A DNA stretch of 64,000 nt from Thereva unica (GCA_949987705.1 OX465281.1:87076543-87140542); one strand, 5' to 3'; shown: positions 42,930 to 53,328, numbered from the stretch's first letter. Translations and numbers: made by a program. The notes: generated from the sequence alone by a model not told the origin.

Positions 42930-43829
42930 CTATGATCCAGGAGTTGACACAGAGTTGACTGCCTCATCCAGGTCGAGTGCCGAAGTAAATATTTGGGCAC
43001 GCTTATTTTTTTCCAACTGCACAAATACTAAGCCACGACGAGTAAACACAGATGACACAAGATTCCTCTTAAGGAGCTTCCGCGCCGTCCGCAGTATGTC
43101 ACTGTTTTTCGACGTTAAGCTTTCGTTAACGTAGACCAGGCTGTTAGTTGAATAGCCCAGGTTCAGTTTATTCAGCATTAGAGTACCGTGCTGGCGAGTT
43201 TTCTTCAGAAATTCTTGCTGTTCCTTAGCAGAAGGAAACTTTACAATTATTAGCGGGCTAATCTTCCTGTCGTTTACCATCGGCGACTCAAGGCGACTTC
43301 GCAATCGTGGCCGGAACACATTTACATATGGTGATAGCTTATGGCCGATGGTAGAGGCAATAGAATTTAAAATGTGAATCGGATCATCATTATCACCTAC
43401 AGGAATACCCCGAACAACCACATCATGTAACCTAGTTTGGCGCCGTAGATCCTCGAGCTCATTGGACACTACAAGGTGATCATGCTGGAGGGTTTCAACC
43501 TCCTCTTTTAATTTGCCCAATTCAGTAATGAGAGAGCTACGAAGCTCCTCGATTTGGGATGACAGCTGCAGTTGAATCCGTTCCTCGAAGACAGCAAATT
43601 GTTCTGCCAGCATGCGGCTAAAACTTACCATAAGTCGCTTCTCCAACAGTTCAAGGCTGTTGTCAGGCGCTGCTATTGAAGTTGACCAGGCTGCTTTGCT
43701 GCTGCTGCTGCTGCTGCCGCTATCGATGCGCCTGCTGGCTGACTCGGGTGTATTGACCTTAGCGGGATTAGAGATGTTATTCTCAGCAAATTTCCTAGTG
43801 GCGGGCCGTGACTGATGTGTTTTCGACAT
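42930..43829 (-). CDS. LINE-E ORF1, coiled-coil RNA-binding protein
   Basis: The ATG at 43829 (MSKTHQSRPATRKFAENN) opens an uninterrupted 299-codon frame. A Ser-rich N-terminus is followed by a coiled coil (ELLEKRLMVSFSRMLAEQF through LKEEVETLQHDHLVVSNEL, residues about 60-125). Then an RRM-like segment begins with LHDVVVRGIPVGDNDDP and includes LIIVKFPSAKEQQEFLKK. This is the plan of LINE ORF1 nucleic-acid chaperones, which trimerise through the coiled coil. It lies 250 bases upstream of ORF2. It shares no zinc finger with LINE-A ORF1, so the two belong to different lineages. Confidence 0.75.
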   Translation of the reverse strand: MSKTHQSRPATRKFAENNISNPAKVNTPESASRRIDSGSSSSSSKAAWSTSIAAPDNSLELLEKRLMVSFSRMLAEQFAVFEERIQLQLSSQIEELRSSLITELGKLKEEVETLQHDHLVVSNELEDLRRQTRLHDVVVRGIPVGDNDDPIHILNSIASTIGHKLSPYVNVFRPRLRSRLESPMVNDRKISPLIIVKFPSAKEQQEFLKKTRQHGTLMLNKLNLGYSTNSLVYVNESLTSKNSDILRTARKLLKRNLVSSVFTRRGLVFVQLEKNKRAQIFTSALDLDEAVNSVSTPGS

Positions 43830-43850
43830 TTTGAGTGAGAATCGGAAATG

Positions 43851-44224
43851 TTTTTATTTTTTTATTTTTATTGTTTATTAGGCACGGACAATATTCACTG
43901 TGAAAAATTATTAGGGTAGCAACGAAAAGTAATTTTGTTGTGTTTTTAATTAAAATTAATTAAATATAAAACTGCGGTAATAATAAAAATGATACGGGTC
44001 AAATAAAAACACGTCTACTCGCTGAACATCACTTTAGAAGCTAGATGTTCAGTATTATGATTGGATATTTTAATAATAAATGAACAATAGGCAATATAGA
44101 ATATATGTATAATACTGAGAATTTGTCACAATTGTTTATCAATATTTTCGCTAAAATGTCAAACTAAATGTGCGCACCTACAAGATTAGGAAGACGAAAA
44201 TGTATATTAAATTGATGTGTTAAT
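43851..44224. other. LINE-E 5' flank, AT-rich
   Basis: Probably contains the LINE-E 5' UTR start and the flank into which it inserted. No ORF or repeat unit is visible before the tandem array at about 44225. Confidence 0.4.
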
Positions 44225-44745
44225 GTTTTTCGGCACCTCAATGAAGTCGAAATAGTTTTTAGTTCGCGCGGTATCGTGCAGGTATAAAAATCACTTACGC
44301 CGCTTAAACAAAAAAACGGGCCGACCGAATTTTATGAAAATCTTTTCAGATCATATTTTGGTTAATACTCTTCGAACGGCACGTCCACTAAGTCGATATC
44401 TTTTATAGTTCGCGGGATATCGTGCAGGTACAACAATCACTTAAGTTATTTAAACCAAAAATCCGCTGGACCGAATATTATTATATAACAATCTTTTCAG
44501 ATTATATTGTCGCCAATACGCTTCGAACGGCACCTCAAGTAAGTCAATATCTTTTGTGGTTCGGGCGATATCGTGCAGGTACAAAAATCACTTACGTCGC
44601 TTAAACAAAAAAACGGCTGGACCGAATTTCATGAAAATCTTTTCAGATCATATTTCGGTTGATACGCTTCGAACGACACCTCAACGAAGTCGATATCAGT
44701 TTTGGTTCGCGCGATATCGTGCAGGAAAAAATGACCACATCCGTA
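44225..44745. repeat. Tandem ~150-bp repeat, about 3.5 copies
   Basis: Each copy carries CGGCACCTC, AAGTCGATATC, GATATCGTGCAGGTA, AAAATCACTTACG, GGACCGAATTTCATGAAAAT and CTTTTCAGATCATAT. GTGCAGG markers fall near 44276, 44422, 44574 and 44719, giving periods of 145-152. The style (CCGCTGGACCGA...ATGAAAAT) recalls the repeat at 20690, as in Helitron-like arrays. Confidence 0.75.
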
Positions 44746-44864
44746 CGCACATATACACACACACACACATACTTCCTCCCAATTTTTTGCTTAAAATGCT
44801 CCTGGGACCTTGAAAGATGAAAATACGTTGAAATTTTCGATTTCGATTTTCGGACCGATTACAA

Positions 44865-44887
44865 TAACTTCCTATACTGGGAAGTTA
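44865..44887. repeat. Perfect 8-bp-stem hairpin after the tandem array
   Basis: TAACTTCC-TATACTG-GGAAGTTA. It follows the ~150-bp repeats and a short (CA)n (44756-44769), as a Helitron-type subterminal hairpin would. Confidence 0.6.
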
Positions 44888-44889
44888 AA

Positions 44890-45863
44890 AATCGAAAAGC
44901 TAATAACACCACGTGAAAGAGCGGAAAATTCTACTAAAAGATATGTTATAACTTATTAAAAAAATGTTTGTTTATTATTATAAAAAATTATTACAAATAA
45001 GAAATCGAGTTCGAAAATTCGACCCGCGCCAAATCCCAGAATTCAAATATTCAAGCGAGGCGTTCGGGGAAAAACTGAAATATCTTTGCCTAAAATCCAC
45101 AAACAACAAAAAATAAAAAAAGCATGCTTTTGAAATATCATGAAGAAAAAGCAGCATGCTTTGAAATATCATGAAGAAAAAAGACGCGCGCAGCGACGCC
45201 GTCAGCTGTGTTTTTGGAGCGTGTCTTTTGCTGCTGAAAATATTGCATGTCTTTATTATTGCGCAGCAAAACAAACACGGCTCAAAAAACACTCATTGCT
45301 GCCGGCCGGCGTCACTGCGCGCGTCTTTTTTCTTCATGATAATTCAAAGCATGCTCTTTGTTTTTAACGCGTTTTTAATTAATGTTTGCTTTTAACCTGA
45401 ATGCTTAATCAAAAAATGAATAATATATTCTTAAAGCTCAGGATTTTATCTTTCATTTTATATATTTAATAATTTTTTAAAGCTTAACTTTAAGTTGCAG
45501 GAATCAGTTTTATAAAAATCAGTAAAAATCTTAGAAATTATAACTTCCGGTCAACTTTTCTATGGAAAAAAACAATAAAATTAAAAACTAATGACTCCCT
45601 TAAAAAGCTTAGAGTGTCCTCTTTAAAATGCTTCTTTTGTTTTTTGTTGTTTGTGGATTTTAGGCAAAGATATTTCAGTTTTTCCCCGAACCCCTCGCTT
45701 GAATATTTGATTTCCGGGATTTGGCGCGCTTCGAATTTTCGAACTCGCTTTCATATTTGTAATAATTTTTTATAATAATAAACAAACATTTTTTTAATAA
45801 GTTATAACATATCTTTTAGTAGAATTTTCCGCTCTTTCACGTGGTGTTATTAGTTTTTCGATT
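44890..45863. mobile_element. Fold-back element with ~235-bp inverted arms
   Basis: Arm 1 (about 44890-45123) and arm 2 (about 45632-45863) are inverted copies: AATCGAAAAGCTAATAACAC pairs with GTGTTATTAGTTTTTCGATT, and AAACTGAAATATCTTTGCCT with AGGCAAAGATATTTCAGTTT. Within the loop a second inverted pair occurs: GAAGAAAAAAGACGCGCGCA (about 45171-45190) and TGCGCGCGTCTTTTTTCTTC (about 45316-45335). No transposase is encoded. Confidence 0.75.
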
Positions 45864-45866
45864 TTT

Positions 45867-45960
45867 TTTTCTTTTTCGAGATATAACGCGAAAACCACAT
45901 TTTCGAATTTGTTTTCGAAATTGTGAAGTTAGCATACACTTTAGAGCGTGCAATTTAACA
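45867..45960. repeat. Inverted partner of 39499-39586
   Basis: TTTTCGAGATATAACGCGAA, AACCACATTTTCGAATTTG and TTTTCGAAATTGTGAAGT are the reverse complement of the flank left of LINE-E. The two flank everything between 39.5 and 45.9 kb. Confidence 0.65.
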
Positions 45961-46078
45961 GCAATTCTCGCACTTTTAAAGGAACAAAGTTAACCTGTGC
46001 TCTTGCTTTCAACGTCTCACAGGTCAAATGCAATATTCTTATAATATCCATGACTGAATTATTTTCTCTTTCTATTTC

Positions 46079-47249
46079 TCAGGGCGGCTGAAATACCGAC
46101 ATAAGTGAATGTACAAAAACTAAATAAATTTCCGTTAGTTCATTTTCAAAAAAATCTTTGATTATTGTCGGTACTCGTGGAGTTGTCAAAAAGTATTCTT
46201 TTAAAGGTAGATACATTTTCAGAATTCTTTCAACAGCGGGAAAAAGGCTAAGCCGCCTTGTTTTACTGTGGTTTAGCAGCTTCTTGTAATTTACATCAAT
46301 ATATTCACAAGTGGATTTTAAGGCTTCAGTACGCACGGTGTATATCGAGAAGAAATTAAAGAGCTTCATCGCTAGCGACTCAATGTCAATTTTTAGCATC
46401 TGTTGATTGCAATTATGCAAAATGTTGCATGTTGAATGCGGGCAACCAACTCCAACAATTTTTTTATCCAGTTTATTTTTAAGGCTCGTCAGCACATTTC
46501 TCCCTGCTCGCCTATTGATTCCTCCAAAATTGACGTTAGCATTATTCGCCGTTAGGGAGACACATTTTTTATTCAAATCATATTTTTCCAAGGTTTTCAT
46601 AATAATGTCAGATATAGTTTCTGCTGTCTCTTTTGGGGTGTTAATGACATCCAATAACTTTGATCGCATTCCTCCATTTTGAGAATCGAAAAACTGGATC
46701 ATAATAGGAAATATTTTTTCCGAGCCATGATTGCTCGCGTCGATAGATACACCAACGTAGGTTATACGTTGTAATAAGGATGTGATATTTTGAGTAATCC
46801 ATGGAGCTATCGCGCCATTTACGATGACTTCTGTTTTAGTTCTTTGGCAAGTAATATCTTTGGCAGTCTTGGAATCAGGAAAAATAACCTTCAGTGCAGT
46901 CAATGGAGTTGCAAGATTGGTGGTGTTTTACAGTGTGAAACGCTAGTGTAGCTTCAGCAGCTGATTTCATTGCTTTTTATTGCGATGACGCAGGCTGGAA
47001 AATAGTGACTATTTTGCGGTTCTGTTTTGCTATCAGCAGTTAATTTTTATGTTTATTGCTTTTAATATGGGTTTCAATATCACATGCACCTTTGTATTTT
47101 ATAGAAATATAACAATCACACACTGTACACAAAGCTTCAGTCGGTTCTCTTCCCTGTCTCATCAACGGATATCTTTCACGCAAAACGTCTGTGAACGTAC
47201 ATTGACGTATACTACTCGATCTCGATGCCATTTCAGCGTTTTCTATCAC
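46079..47249 (-). pseudogene. hAT-type transposase with BED-like finger
   Basis: From about 47228 on the - strand, MASRSSSIRQCTFTDVLRER leads to a BED-like finger: CTVCDCYISIKYKGACDIET followed by HIKSNKHKN. In-frame stops and a frame change between 47040 and 46903 interrupt a conserved linker (AAEATLAFHTVKHHQSCNS). The long frame then carries ITYVGVSIDASNHGSEKIFP, ETAETISDIIMKTLEKY, CVSLTANNANVNFGG, VGCPHSTCNILHNC and the stretch FSIYTVRTEALKSTCEY / LFPAVERILKMYLPL, ending at a stop at 46079. This is a BED-hAT transposase type common in insects. The C-terminal dimerisation domain is missing. Confidence 0.65.
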
Positions 47250-47819
47250 TTAACTACTTTTACGTAATGGAAGTAAATACCTTCGCAAATGATTTTAGCG
47301 ACTAATATGCGACTAAGCACGGCACACTGCACGGAGAGATAAATCTTGTGGTTAGCGCGTGTGCAGTTAGGTATAAAGGCACAAACAGATTGCGGCGGCG
47401 CAAAATTCCACGTACATTTAATTTCATTGCACCGCCTGCTATTTGTGTTAGAACATATGGTGGTCCGTTTATTTTAAACAGTTTTCTCGCCGCCGCCCTA
47501 ATCTGTTTGCGGTTAAACTTGTATAATGGTATAAGTGGCTTAGGTAATAGGGATAGTGGATTTTCAAAGGTTAGTTTATAGGATTGTATGCTTTTAATAG
47601 CTTGGGCTTAATATTCAGTTTTGGAATTAATGTATTTTCGCTCGTTGTACGTACCCTCATTAGAGTCGCTATTGAGAAAATATGTCAGGAAATTTTCTAA
47701 CAAGTCAGGAATTTTGTCAGGGAATCTCATTTTCAGTTCTGGTAACCCTAACCGCACATTCTATAGCCAAATGGTTCGAACTTTAATCGTGCTCCTCATA
47801 TTTATAGGCTGACTTACTT
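47250..47819. other. Upstream side of the hAT pseudogene, GC-skewed patches
   Basis: Includes GCGGCGGCGCAAAATTCC (47391) and CTCGCCGCCGCCC, plus TCAGGAAATTTTCTAACAAG, TCAGGAATTTTGTCAGGG and CTGGTAACCCTAACC near 47677-47753. TCAGGRAATTTT repeats and GGTTACCAG-like ends suggest a hAT terminus near 47750, but no matching left end was found. Confidence 0.35.
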
Positions 47820-48346
47820 TATCGCCCATTTTCATTTAACTTTTAATAAAAAGCTTATACATATGTACCTGGTTTGGCCCTCTAGTTATTTTAGGAACCA
47901 ATTTTCCCCTTAACCTGGGGCTGCAGCTTCATTAGCTTTTTTTCAACTCTTCTATATCGTCGAGCTTCCAAATTACAGGATCATCCAGCATTCAGGTTCA
48001 TCTATTGGACCTATATCTTCCTGTATCTTCAAACTTCCTTCCAGCTCTATCGTTTTCCTCTGCTACAAGCAGTCGTTTCAATTTGATTGTGACGAGTTTT
48101 TCGTAATATGGCAGCACGCAATTTGTTTCAATCCATTTGACAGTTGTTCCAATTTTTTTTGATAGCATGTAACTTTTGTACCATTTGTTTTGGCTGTTGT
48201 TACAGAAAAATTTAGTCGTCGGTAAAATTGTTGACGAGTGCTTACAATATAAAAACAGGGAAACAAGAATGTAAGTAAGTATTCTATTTTCAAATCAAAA
48301 AATCAATAATTACATGTAATAATATAATTTTTCTTTCAATTTTAAA
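47820..48346. other. Unassigned AT-rich spacer
   Basis: No ORF, repeat or element end that I can support. It should contain the promoter of the Myb/SANT gene. Confidence 0.5.
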
Positions 48347-49131
48347 ATGGTGAAGGGAAAAAAATCCAAAGCAATACCTATCTATTAATAACGAACAACA
48401 AAAATTTCTATGCGACTTCAGAAAGATCATAATGATCTTGCCAAAGGTTTATTAAAAACTTTACAAGGAAGAAAAACTTCAAAGGATTTATGGGGTGAAA
48501 TCACTGCGAAGGTGAATGAAAAGGGGCCTCCAGTAAAACTACTGAATGAGTGGAAAAAGGTACAATTCTTATTTAAATAATTTTTTTTCTAACCTAAGTC
48601 TAATTTTAGACATGGAGTGATATGAAATATAAAACCAAATGCAAATTAAGTTTCATCAAAAATAATTAAAAGAAGACCGATTGTGGTCCATACCAGGAAA
48701 AGCCTATTACCTACTGATATGGATGAAAGTATCATTAAGAGTGCTGGGTTAGAAGCCTCTGTTAATGGGCTCAAAAACGTAAGAACTTTTGGATGCCCAT
48801 TAGAACCGCGAGAAAGAAACCACGAACTCGACGTAAACATTTTTGAGGATGTACGCGACTTAGTTTGCGACAATGCAATATCTAGCCTTTTTCCAAATTT
48901 AGACATAGAAAATCAAGAAAACGAGACTCCAGAACTTGTAAATATAAACAAGCAAAATAGATCAATTAATGGGAAAGATAAATCTAAAAAAAAGAAAAAA
49001 GAATCTATGGAAAGATACATAAAAGCTACTGAAGAAATTAATATAAATTTAAAAAGACTTGTAGAAAAAACCAAAGAAAATCAGAAACTTTTGAAGTGCC
49101 AGAACGAAATCCATGAAAAATATACAAACTA
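48347..49131 (+). pseudogene. Myb/SANT-like accessory protein of Harbinger-B, spliced, frame-damaged
   Basis: Exon 1 (from the ATG at 48347) contains, after a frame change near 48420, KDHNDLAKGLLKTLQGRKTS and KDLWGEITAKVNEKGPPVKL, ending LNEWKK|GTACAA. A 50-bp intron (48560-48609, ending TTTTAG) leads to TWSDMKYKTKCK. This is the Myb/SANT-like (NAIF1-type) DNA-binding domain found in Harbinger partner proteins. A second frame change near 48665 leads to a 150-codon frame rich in Lys/Glu and ending in a coiled-coil-like helix (RYIKATEEININLKRLVEKT) at the stop at 49129-49131. The Harbinger transposase tail at 51030-51222 on the - strand converges on it. Confidence 0.55.
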
Positions 49132-49505
49132 AAGAAACAAAAAATGGAAGATGAAAAAGAAAGAGGACACACAAAATTCGTGTTTAAAAAGTAATTATGA
49201 GAGAATTGAAAGAAATAATTTAACTAGATTGGAGCTTGAAAAACGGTAGCATTTTAAAGTGCAATTACTTTTATATAATTTATTTATGAATTTATGTTTA
49301 TTTTATAGATCTTAAGCATTTTTTGATCTTTGTACTCATGGAGAGAATTTATTTTAATACAATTGAAACATTTTTTGTTATTTTTATATGTATTGTGTTT
49401 ATTTTAAATCTATTAAAAAAGAATATTTTTTTTTACTATTCAAAGTTCAATTTCTTTCTGTTATTCAATGTATATTTTATTATATTTAATCAAATTTACT
49501 TAATA

Positions 49506-51023
49506 GTACAGTCAAATTAAGCCCAAAAAAGCGAAATAGCGGAAATGGTCGGGTACAGGTTGAAAATTGGCACGGAGCTTCCTTTTAGGATTGTTAATAA
49601 GGGGTTATAAAGCCTACCGATTTTCTACCCCGGGAACCTTTCTTTTTAGGGGGTTTTAGGGTCAAAATATCTGTTTTTTACAAATACATCTGAAACCGTA
49701 AGTCCTATCATAAAAAAATGTTCACAAAGTTTGTAGCTCATACGATTTTCTACGAAAAATGTTATTATACATTTTCCCGTACGTATTGCCATTCATGAGA
49801 TATCACCGTTTTAAAGATTTAAAATATTCATATGAACTCATTCACGACTTGTATAGGTTTTCCGACGTTCAAGTTGGACTACTTTTCTAATTGTTTCAGG
49901 CGTCATTCCTGGATGTATTTGGAGGAAAAATGTGTTCTAGATAGGGGGCCAACCACTAAGATACAGGGTGTTCGCGAAAAAACAATGTCTTTTTTTGTCA
50001 TTTATTTAGAGTTGAATAACTCCTACACCAATTATCGTAAACCAATATACTTAGACTCATCTTTTAGGTCAAAGTGTATTCTTTTATTTGATATAAAGAT
50101 CAGGAACTCGAGTTGCTCCGTTTAGAAGATATGTAGGTTCAAAGCATGAGCGAATTGTTTAAAAGCCTAATGATATTTTTTTATTCAATTTAAAGTACAA
50201 TCGACCTTAATAGTCACAGCAGATAGCCCCCTCTTTTTGTGTTTTTTGTTGATCATGTTTTGTCTACTATCTTACATAATTTAGATGTAATTTTGTATTA
50301 TTATTCCAATTTGGACCATTTGGTAAAAAAAAACTGAAAAATACTTTAAATTGAATAAAAAATATCATTAGGCTTTTAAACAATTCGCTCATGCTTTGAA
50401 CCTACATATCTTCTAAACGGAGCAACTCGAGTTCCTGATCTTTATATCAAATAAAAGAATACACTTTGACCTAAAAGATGAGTCTAAGTATATTGGTTTA
50501 CGATAATTGGTCTAGGAGTTATTCAACTCTAAATAAATGACAAAAAAAGACATTGTTTTTTCGCGAACACCCTGTATCTTAGTGGTTAGCCCCCTATCTA
50601 GAACACATTTTTCCTCCAAATACATCCAGGAATGACGCCTGAAACAATTAGAAAAGTAGTCCAACTTGAACGTCGGAAAACCTATACAAGTCGTGAATGA
50701 GTTCATATGAATATTTTAAATCTTTAAAACGGTGATATCTCATGAATGGCAATACGTACGGGAAAATGTATAATAACATTTTTCGTAGAAAATCGTATGA
50801 GCTACAAACTTTGTGAACATTTTTTTATGATAGGACTTACGGTTTCAGATGCATTTGTAAAAAACAGATATTTTAACCCTAAAACCCCCTAGAAAGAAAA
50901 GTTCCCCGGGGTAGAAAATCGGTAGACTTTATAACCCCTTATTAAGAACCCTAAAAGGAAGCTCCGTGCCAATTTTCAGCCTGTACCCAATCATTTCCGC
51001 TATTTTTACTATTTTTCCTGTAC
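49506..51023. mobile_element. Fold-back element, ~690-bp inverted arms, TA duplication
   Basis: GTACAG at 49506 and CTGTAC at 51018-51023 are flanked by TA on both sides. The arms (49506-about 50195 and about 50335-51023) are inverted copies with scattered differences, separated by ~140 bp. Short insertions distinguish the outer 40 bases. ORFs of 60-100 codons seen on both strands (e.g. containing CIGFPTFKLDYFSNCFRRHS) are mirror images and not genes. It inserted between the two convergent Harbinger-B genes. A TA duplication suggests Tc1/mariner-type mobilisation. Confidence 0.8.
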
Positions 51024-51029
51024 TATAAA

Positions 51030-51222
51030 GGCCATCTCTCACAGCATTTCTTAAAAGAATAGCTCTTCTTTGCTATAGAGCTGCTAGCTCTTCTTGAGTA
51101 TCTGTATCTTCGGAAAGATTTAAAAGTCCCTGGTTTCTTTCAGCCTCCACTACATACGTGTAGTTGAAGTTTTCTTCTAAGTTGTTTTCAATACAAAGGT
51201 TATGTAGACTTTATCGCCGCAT
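51030..51222 (-). pseudogene. PIF/Harbinger transposase C-terminus (Harbinger-B)
   Basis: On the - strand the sequence reads NLCIENNLEENFNYTYVVE, AERNQGLLNLSEDTDT and RRAILLRNAVRDGL with one internal stop (after QEELAAL). This is the acidic tail following the HNLC block of Harbinger nucleases; RRxILxxxxR...L is its usual ending. Upstream it is cut by a block of CCTGATCAGG palindromes. It ends at the fold-back element. With the Myb/SANT gene it defines a second Harbinger copy. Confidence 0.6.
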
Positions 51223-51332
51223 TCCTGATCAGGTCCTAATCAGGCATTCCTGATCAGGTCCTGATACGTTATCTGCATTACATGCCTTGCACTTTCCTGA
51301 TCAGGCATGCCTGATCGGGTCCTGACCATGTT
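51222..51332. repeat. Cluster of CCTGATCAGG palindromes
   Basis: CCTGATCAGG or a one-base variant occurs at least five times in about 110 bp, arranged as ATTCCTGATCAGGTCCT / AATCAGGCATTCCTGATCAGG and again near 51295-51325. No gene is read through it. Confidence 0.8.
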
Positions 51333-51344
51333 CAGCAAAAAATT

Positions 51345-52245
51345 TCTAGTCGGGAAAGTGGCTACATGTAGCTCATTCCGGAAGTGAAAAAATGAAAAGC
51401 AGGGCTTGTATGCTTTTCTTTTGGGTTTGCATAAACAAGGATATTGATGACTTTGTCACAAGATGCACAATTAAAAATATGCAAACGCTTCTCAAAGGGA
51501 ACCTTTACTTCATCACAAACCTCCCAGCTTTCCATTCGAACGAGTTTTTGCCGACATAGCGTCTTTCGCTGGTACAGACTATTTAGTCCTTGTTGACTCG
51601 TATTCAAAATGGTTAGAGATTTTAAAATTAAAAAATAAATCAGCTAATGAGGTAGTCGCGGCATTGAAGCCTGTATTTGCGTCTTATGGTATACCTAAGA
51701 ACTTCGTTTCTGACAATGTACCATTTAATAGCTATGATTTTCGAAAATTTAGCAACGAATACGAATCTAAACTGACATTCTGCTCCCCAAACTATCCCCA
51801 AAGCAGAGGATATGCTGAAAAGGGTGTTCAAATAGCAAAAAATATTCTTAAAAAGTGCAGTGATAGTAAAACAGATATTTACTTGGCTCTTTTAGAATAC
51901 AGAAATAGTCGTGTAAAGGGCATGAATGCATCACCTTCTCAACTGCTACAATCTCGAATCACGCGTTCACCAATACCAATATCAGATGAGTTATTAAAAC
52001 TAAAGTCATTCAGTCAGTACCAATTAAAATTGAGAATACGGAATAAAAAATATTATGACAGACACGCTAAACAAAAGGGTAACTTCAAGGAGGGAGAAGA
52101 GGTAGTGATAAAAAACAAAGACGAGTGGGTTGAAGCCATAATTCTTCAGAAACTAGAAGAACCTAGATCCTATTTGGTAAAATTATGTACCGGGGAGATA
52201 CTTCGCAGAACCACCAGGCATATAAAACATAATAGAAGGAGATAA
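51345..52245 (+). pseudogene. Gypsy integrase, possibly the 3' end of Gypsy-C
   Basis: A decayed zinc module (SGSEKMKSRA-like start, DDFVTRCT) is followed in shifting frames by the core: FERVFADIASFAGTDYLVL (first Asp), then the open frame with FASYGIPKNFVSDNVPFNSY (second Asp) and PNYPQSRGYAEKGVQIAK (catalytic Glu). The C-terminal part has NKKYYDRHAKQKGNFKEGEE and a small chromo/SH3-like end to the stop at 52243-52245. This is a K02A2.6-like gypsy integrase, distinct from Gypsy-A/B. It is on the same strand as the Gypsy-C gag at 25233. RT and RNase H are missing between them. Confidence 0.7.
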
Positions 52246-52255
52246 ATCTTACAGA

Positions 52256-53328
52256 TACAGGAAGACTTCAATGAAGGGAGAATTAGACAAGCGTACAAAG
52301 GAAGTCGCCAGATCACCAATAAGTTCCAGCCAAGAACGGACATCTGCAAGGACATAGATGGTAACTTGTTGGCAGATCCTGATAGGATAAAGGAATCAAA
52401 CGAGAATGCAGAGACAGAGGCATTTGTAATTCCCGAAGATAACATCTCAATAGAACCACCAACACTGGATGAGGTGCGGAAAGCTGTAAAAAGGCAGAAC
52501 AGTAACAAATCGCCTGGCGCCGATGGAATAGCAGCTGAGCTGCTAAAGGAAGGAGGACCCCAACTATTACGAAAATTACACGAACTCATATGCACCATCT
52601 GGGAGGAAGAAGTTATACCAGAGGACTGGAAGAAAGCGATTATATGTCCAATATACAAGAAAAGGAGATAAATTAAACTGCAAAAACTACAGAGGCATCT
52701 CACTCCTCAGCACCAGCTACAAAATCTTCACAATCCTTGTGAAACAAAAACTGGAACCTATAGCGGAGAGCCTTATAGGAGAATATCAAGCTGGTTTTAG
52801 GACAAACAGGTCAACATCGGACCAACTGCTGACCTTAAGGCAAATTCTGGAGAAAACCTGGAAAGAATGTAGATGTATACCAGATATTTGTCGACTTTCA
52901 ACAGGCATATGACTCAATAAACAGAGAGAGGCTATACGAGATCTTATCGGAAATAGGAGTCCCCTCAAATTGGTACAACTAATCAAATGCGCCACTAATA
53001 GCTCACTGGCGAAAGTACGGATCCAAAATGTTGTTACAGAGGAGTTCGAAGTACGTCAAGGGCTTAGACAAGGAGATGGACTGGCCCCCATGCTTTTCAA
53101 CCTGGCCCTAGAATGGGTGATGAGGAAAACGTCAGTCCATCGAAGTGCATCAATAGCTACCAGTCGGTACAATAACTTGGATATGCGAATGACGTAAACA
53201 TCGTGGGAAGGTCCTTTTTGGCAGCAAAAGAAGTCTATGTTGAATTAAAAGAGGCGGCAAAGGACATAAGCCTGAAGATCAACGAAGAAAAAACGAAGGT
53301 GATGCAACAATCCAGAGCAGGGCGATTT
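52256..53328 (+). pseudogene. RTE-like LINE reverse transcriptase fragment
   Basis: Begins DFNEGRIRQAYKGSRQ, then PPTLDEVRKAVKRQNSNKSP, GADGIAAELLKEGGPQLLRK and WKKAIICPIYKK. After a frame change near 52668 come CKNYRGISLLSTSYKIFTIL and YQAGFRTNRSTSDQLLTLRQ; further breaks lead to LRQGDGLAPMLFNLALEW and a remnant of the YADD region as YANDVNIVGRS. The words are those of the RTE clade. It is truncated at both ends, starts right after the gypsy integrase stop, and is cut by the LINE-F tail. Four or more frame changes. Confidence 0.75.

Larger units (their letters stand above)
39641..43850 (-). mobile_element. LINE-E, full-length-like non-LTR retrotransposon, - strand
   Basis: On the - strand: ORF1 (43829-42930), ORF2 (42678-39848, frameshifted) and a 3' end in tandem AAAT (plus strand (TTTA)n at 39649-39685). 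It has both ORFs, so it is close to full length. ORF2 is homologous to LINE-C but clearly diverged. Confidence 0.8.

Noticed and set aside
47677..47753. hAT terminal repeat for the BED-hAT gene
   Set aside because: CTGGTAACCCTAACC looks like a hAT end, but I found no matching left terminus or 8-bp duplication.
49832..50706. Near-identical ORFs on opposite strands (CIGFPTFKLDYFSNCFRRHS...)
   Set aside because: Mirror images produced by the fold-back arms, not a gene pair.
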